Positions 62,705-64,000 of a stretch of DNA of 64,000 bases are shown in pieces. Under the pieces are notes generated by a model that ran no database searches, was not told the DNA's origin, and saw only the letters and a list, made by a program, of their open reading frames with translations. Each line of letters starts with the position of its first letter. The first letter of the stretch is position 1. Position numbers and translations under genes: made by a program. Source of the stretch: Litorimonas sp965205225 (GTDB taxonomy: Bacteria > Pseudomonadota > Alphaproteobacteria > Caulobacterales > Maricaulaceae); contig CBDBFZ010000002.1 of assembly GCA_965205225.1 (NCBI GenBank), positions 1,116,001 to 1,180,000 of the forward strand. The letters are read 5' to 3'.

Positions 62705-64000
62705 TGTCCCGTAAAATTCTCACCATACCTGATCGAGTCGACGCGCCTCATATTGGAATCAATGCTGACGGCCTGCGCGATAAGCTCACGGCAGCAGCCG
62801 AGACAGGCGGCGGTCGGACCGAGTCGCTGTCTATTCTCACAAGCGTGTTGAACGTGGCGATGACGCATGCCTGGAAACGGTTTGATCATGGCCGACTGGA
62901 CGGGCTAGAGACGGCCCGGCTAATTGCCGCTATCCATGATGAGATTGTTATGGCGATCTGGAATTATGCAACGCGTCATGAAGTCCGGGTATCCAATCCG
63001 ACCGAAAGCGAACGCGTCGCGCTTTGCGCTGTTGGCGGTTATGGCCGTGCGGAAATGGCGCCGCACTCTGATCTCGATCTTCTCTTCCTGACCAACGACA
63101 AGAAAATCTCGTCCTATGTCGAGCGGCTGACAGAATTCGTACTCTACATGCTCTGGGATCTGGGGTTGAAAGTGGGTCACTCCGTTCGAACCGTCTACCA
63201 GTCGATAAAGTTGTGCAAGGATGATCTGACCATCCTGACGTCATTGCTCGATCTTCGGTTTCTGCGCGGCGATGAATTGCTTGCGGATGAGCTTTATACG
63301 CGCTTCCGCCGGGAGGTCACCAAAGGATCTGGCCGCGCCTACATCGCAGGTAAGCTGGCCGAGCGGGATGAGCGGCATGAATGCGAAGGTAATTCGCGAT
63401 ATGTGATTGAGCCGAACATCAAGGAAGGTAAGGGCGGGCTGCGCGATCTGCATGTGCTGTACTGGATTGCGCGGTTTCTTGATCAGCAGGGTCAGTTGGT
63501 CGACCCTCAGCAGGCTGAAGATTATGTTGGCATGGGCTTGTTTGATCAGCAGGCAGCAACGCGGTTTCGCCGGGCTGCAGATTTTCTCTGGCGCGCCCGG
63601 CATAATCTGCACTGGATGAGTGGACGAGCTGCAGAAACGCTGTCCTTCGATCGGCAGGTGGAGCTGTGCCGCCTGATGGGTTACGCGTCGGGACCGGTAG
63701 AGGTCGCCGTGGAGCGGTTCATGCGTGAATATTTCACTAATGCCAAAGAGGTCGGCGCGCTGACCCGGATCGCCTGTGCCAAACTGGAAGAGCGCCGGGC
63801 GATCAAGATCCCTAGCCTCTATAATCTCCTGCCCGGGTCTCGCCGTGATCTGAAGAATCCCAATCTCAAAATTACGACAGGGCGACTCAACTTCAAGGAT
63901 CAGATGGAAATCAAAACGGACCCCAGTGTCATTCTGCAACTGTTCGAAACGGCAGGGCGAAGAAATCTGGACATTCACCCGGATGCGCTCTCGGCGATAG
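62704..64000 (+). CDS. glnD: PII uridylyltransferase GlnD, 3' end outside window
   Basis: 432 codons visible, running off the end. The ATG at 62704 shares its first base with the mutS stop. Nucleotidyltransferase motif VGGYGRAEMAPHSDLDLLFL at ~110-129, and the family block IKEGKGGLRDLHVLYWIAR. GlnD adds UMP to PII proteins when nitrogen is low and removes it when glutamine is high. The HD and ACT domains expected at the C-terminus lie beyond the window. Confidence 0.95.
   Translation, partial: MSRKILTIPDRVDAPHIGINADGLRDKLTAAAETGGGRTESLSILTSVLNVAMTHAWKRFDHGRLDGLETARLIAAIHDEIVMAIWNYATRHEVRVSNPTESERVALCAVGGYGRAEMAPHSDLDLLFLTNDKKISSYVERLTEFVLYMLWDLGLKVGHSVRTVYQSIKLCKDDLTILTSLLDLRFLRGDELLADELYTRFRREVTKGSGRAYIAGKLAERDERHECEGNSRYVIEPNIKEGKGGLRDLHVLYWIARFLDQQGQLVDPQQAEDYVGMGLFDQQAATRFRRAADFLWRARHNLHWMSGRAAETLSFDRQVELCRLMGYASGPVEVAVERFMREYFTNAKEVGALTRIACAKLEERRAIKIPSLYNLLPGSRRDLKNPNLKITTGRLNFKDQMEIKTDPSVILQLFETAGRRNLDIHPDALSAI

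Overview
The window looks like chromosomal DNA of an alphaproteobacterium of the Caulobacterales/Maricaulales (Hyphomonadaceae-like) kind. The evidence is gene order and sequence signals: leuS-lptE-holA, then mnmE-mnmG-rsmG-parA-parB with perfect parS sites, then the convergent block ppsR-maf-aroE-coaE-dnaQ facing hemE-hemJ. In Caulobacter and Rickettsia the hemE/RP001 (ppsR-like) gap is the replication origin, so positions 29862-30356 are proposed as oriC. The assignment is by synteny and motif; no species is named.

Region 1 (1-10.2 kb) is an accessory signalling locus, all on the plus strand and tightly spaced: a MotA/TolQ/ExbB-type channel subunit (cut by the window start), an FHA protein, a PP2C phosphatase, a Ser/Thr kinase with ankyrin repeats, a second FHA protein, a membrane-anchored trypsin-like protease with a C-terminal FHA domain, a membrane-anchored VWA protein with a heptad-repeat stalk, and a second kinase. 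Phosphothreonine writing, reading and erasing, proteolysis and a probable proton-channel/VWA pair sit in one cluster. An IS5 remnant lies in the middle. The second kinase gene is split by an A+T-rich, phage-like in-frame insert of about 0.94 kb. Removing that insert rejoins it to an ankyrin tail.

Region 2 (11.2-36.4 kb) is mostly core genome: MBL-fold hydrolase, DUF1499 protein, pdxH, a J-domain protein, leuS-lptE-holA, an MscS channel, a decayed GDPD gene, the mnmE-mnmG-rsmG-parAB cluster, the dnaQ-coaE-aroE-maf-ppsR operon, the putative origin, hemE-hemJ, a DUF3576 lipoprotein, a Gln-rich porin, a dead acetyltransferase, and a divergent thiE-like/YggS pair whose start codons overlap.

Region 3 (36.4-58.6 kb) is heavily invaded by insertion sequences: four copies of an 861-bp IS5-family element, four copies or parts of a 732-bp IS1595-family element, two further IS5-family types, a nested IS5-group element, and an IS630 remnant. 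Several are nested and target duplications can be read. The IS elements break a sacsin/Hsp90-type ATPase gene and a UvrD-type helicase, which look like remains of a defence-type locus. Intact core genes survive between them: a response regulator, an ATP-grasp protein, a PfkB/adenosine kinase, lepA and the comM-like ATPase. A PAS-receiver protein and a GIY-YIG nuclease are reduced to fragments.

Region 4 (58.7-64 kb) returns to core genes: an AmpG-type permease, mutS, and the start of glnD, which runs off the end. I saw no tRNA, rRNA or CRISPR array.
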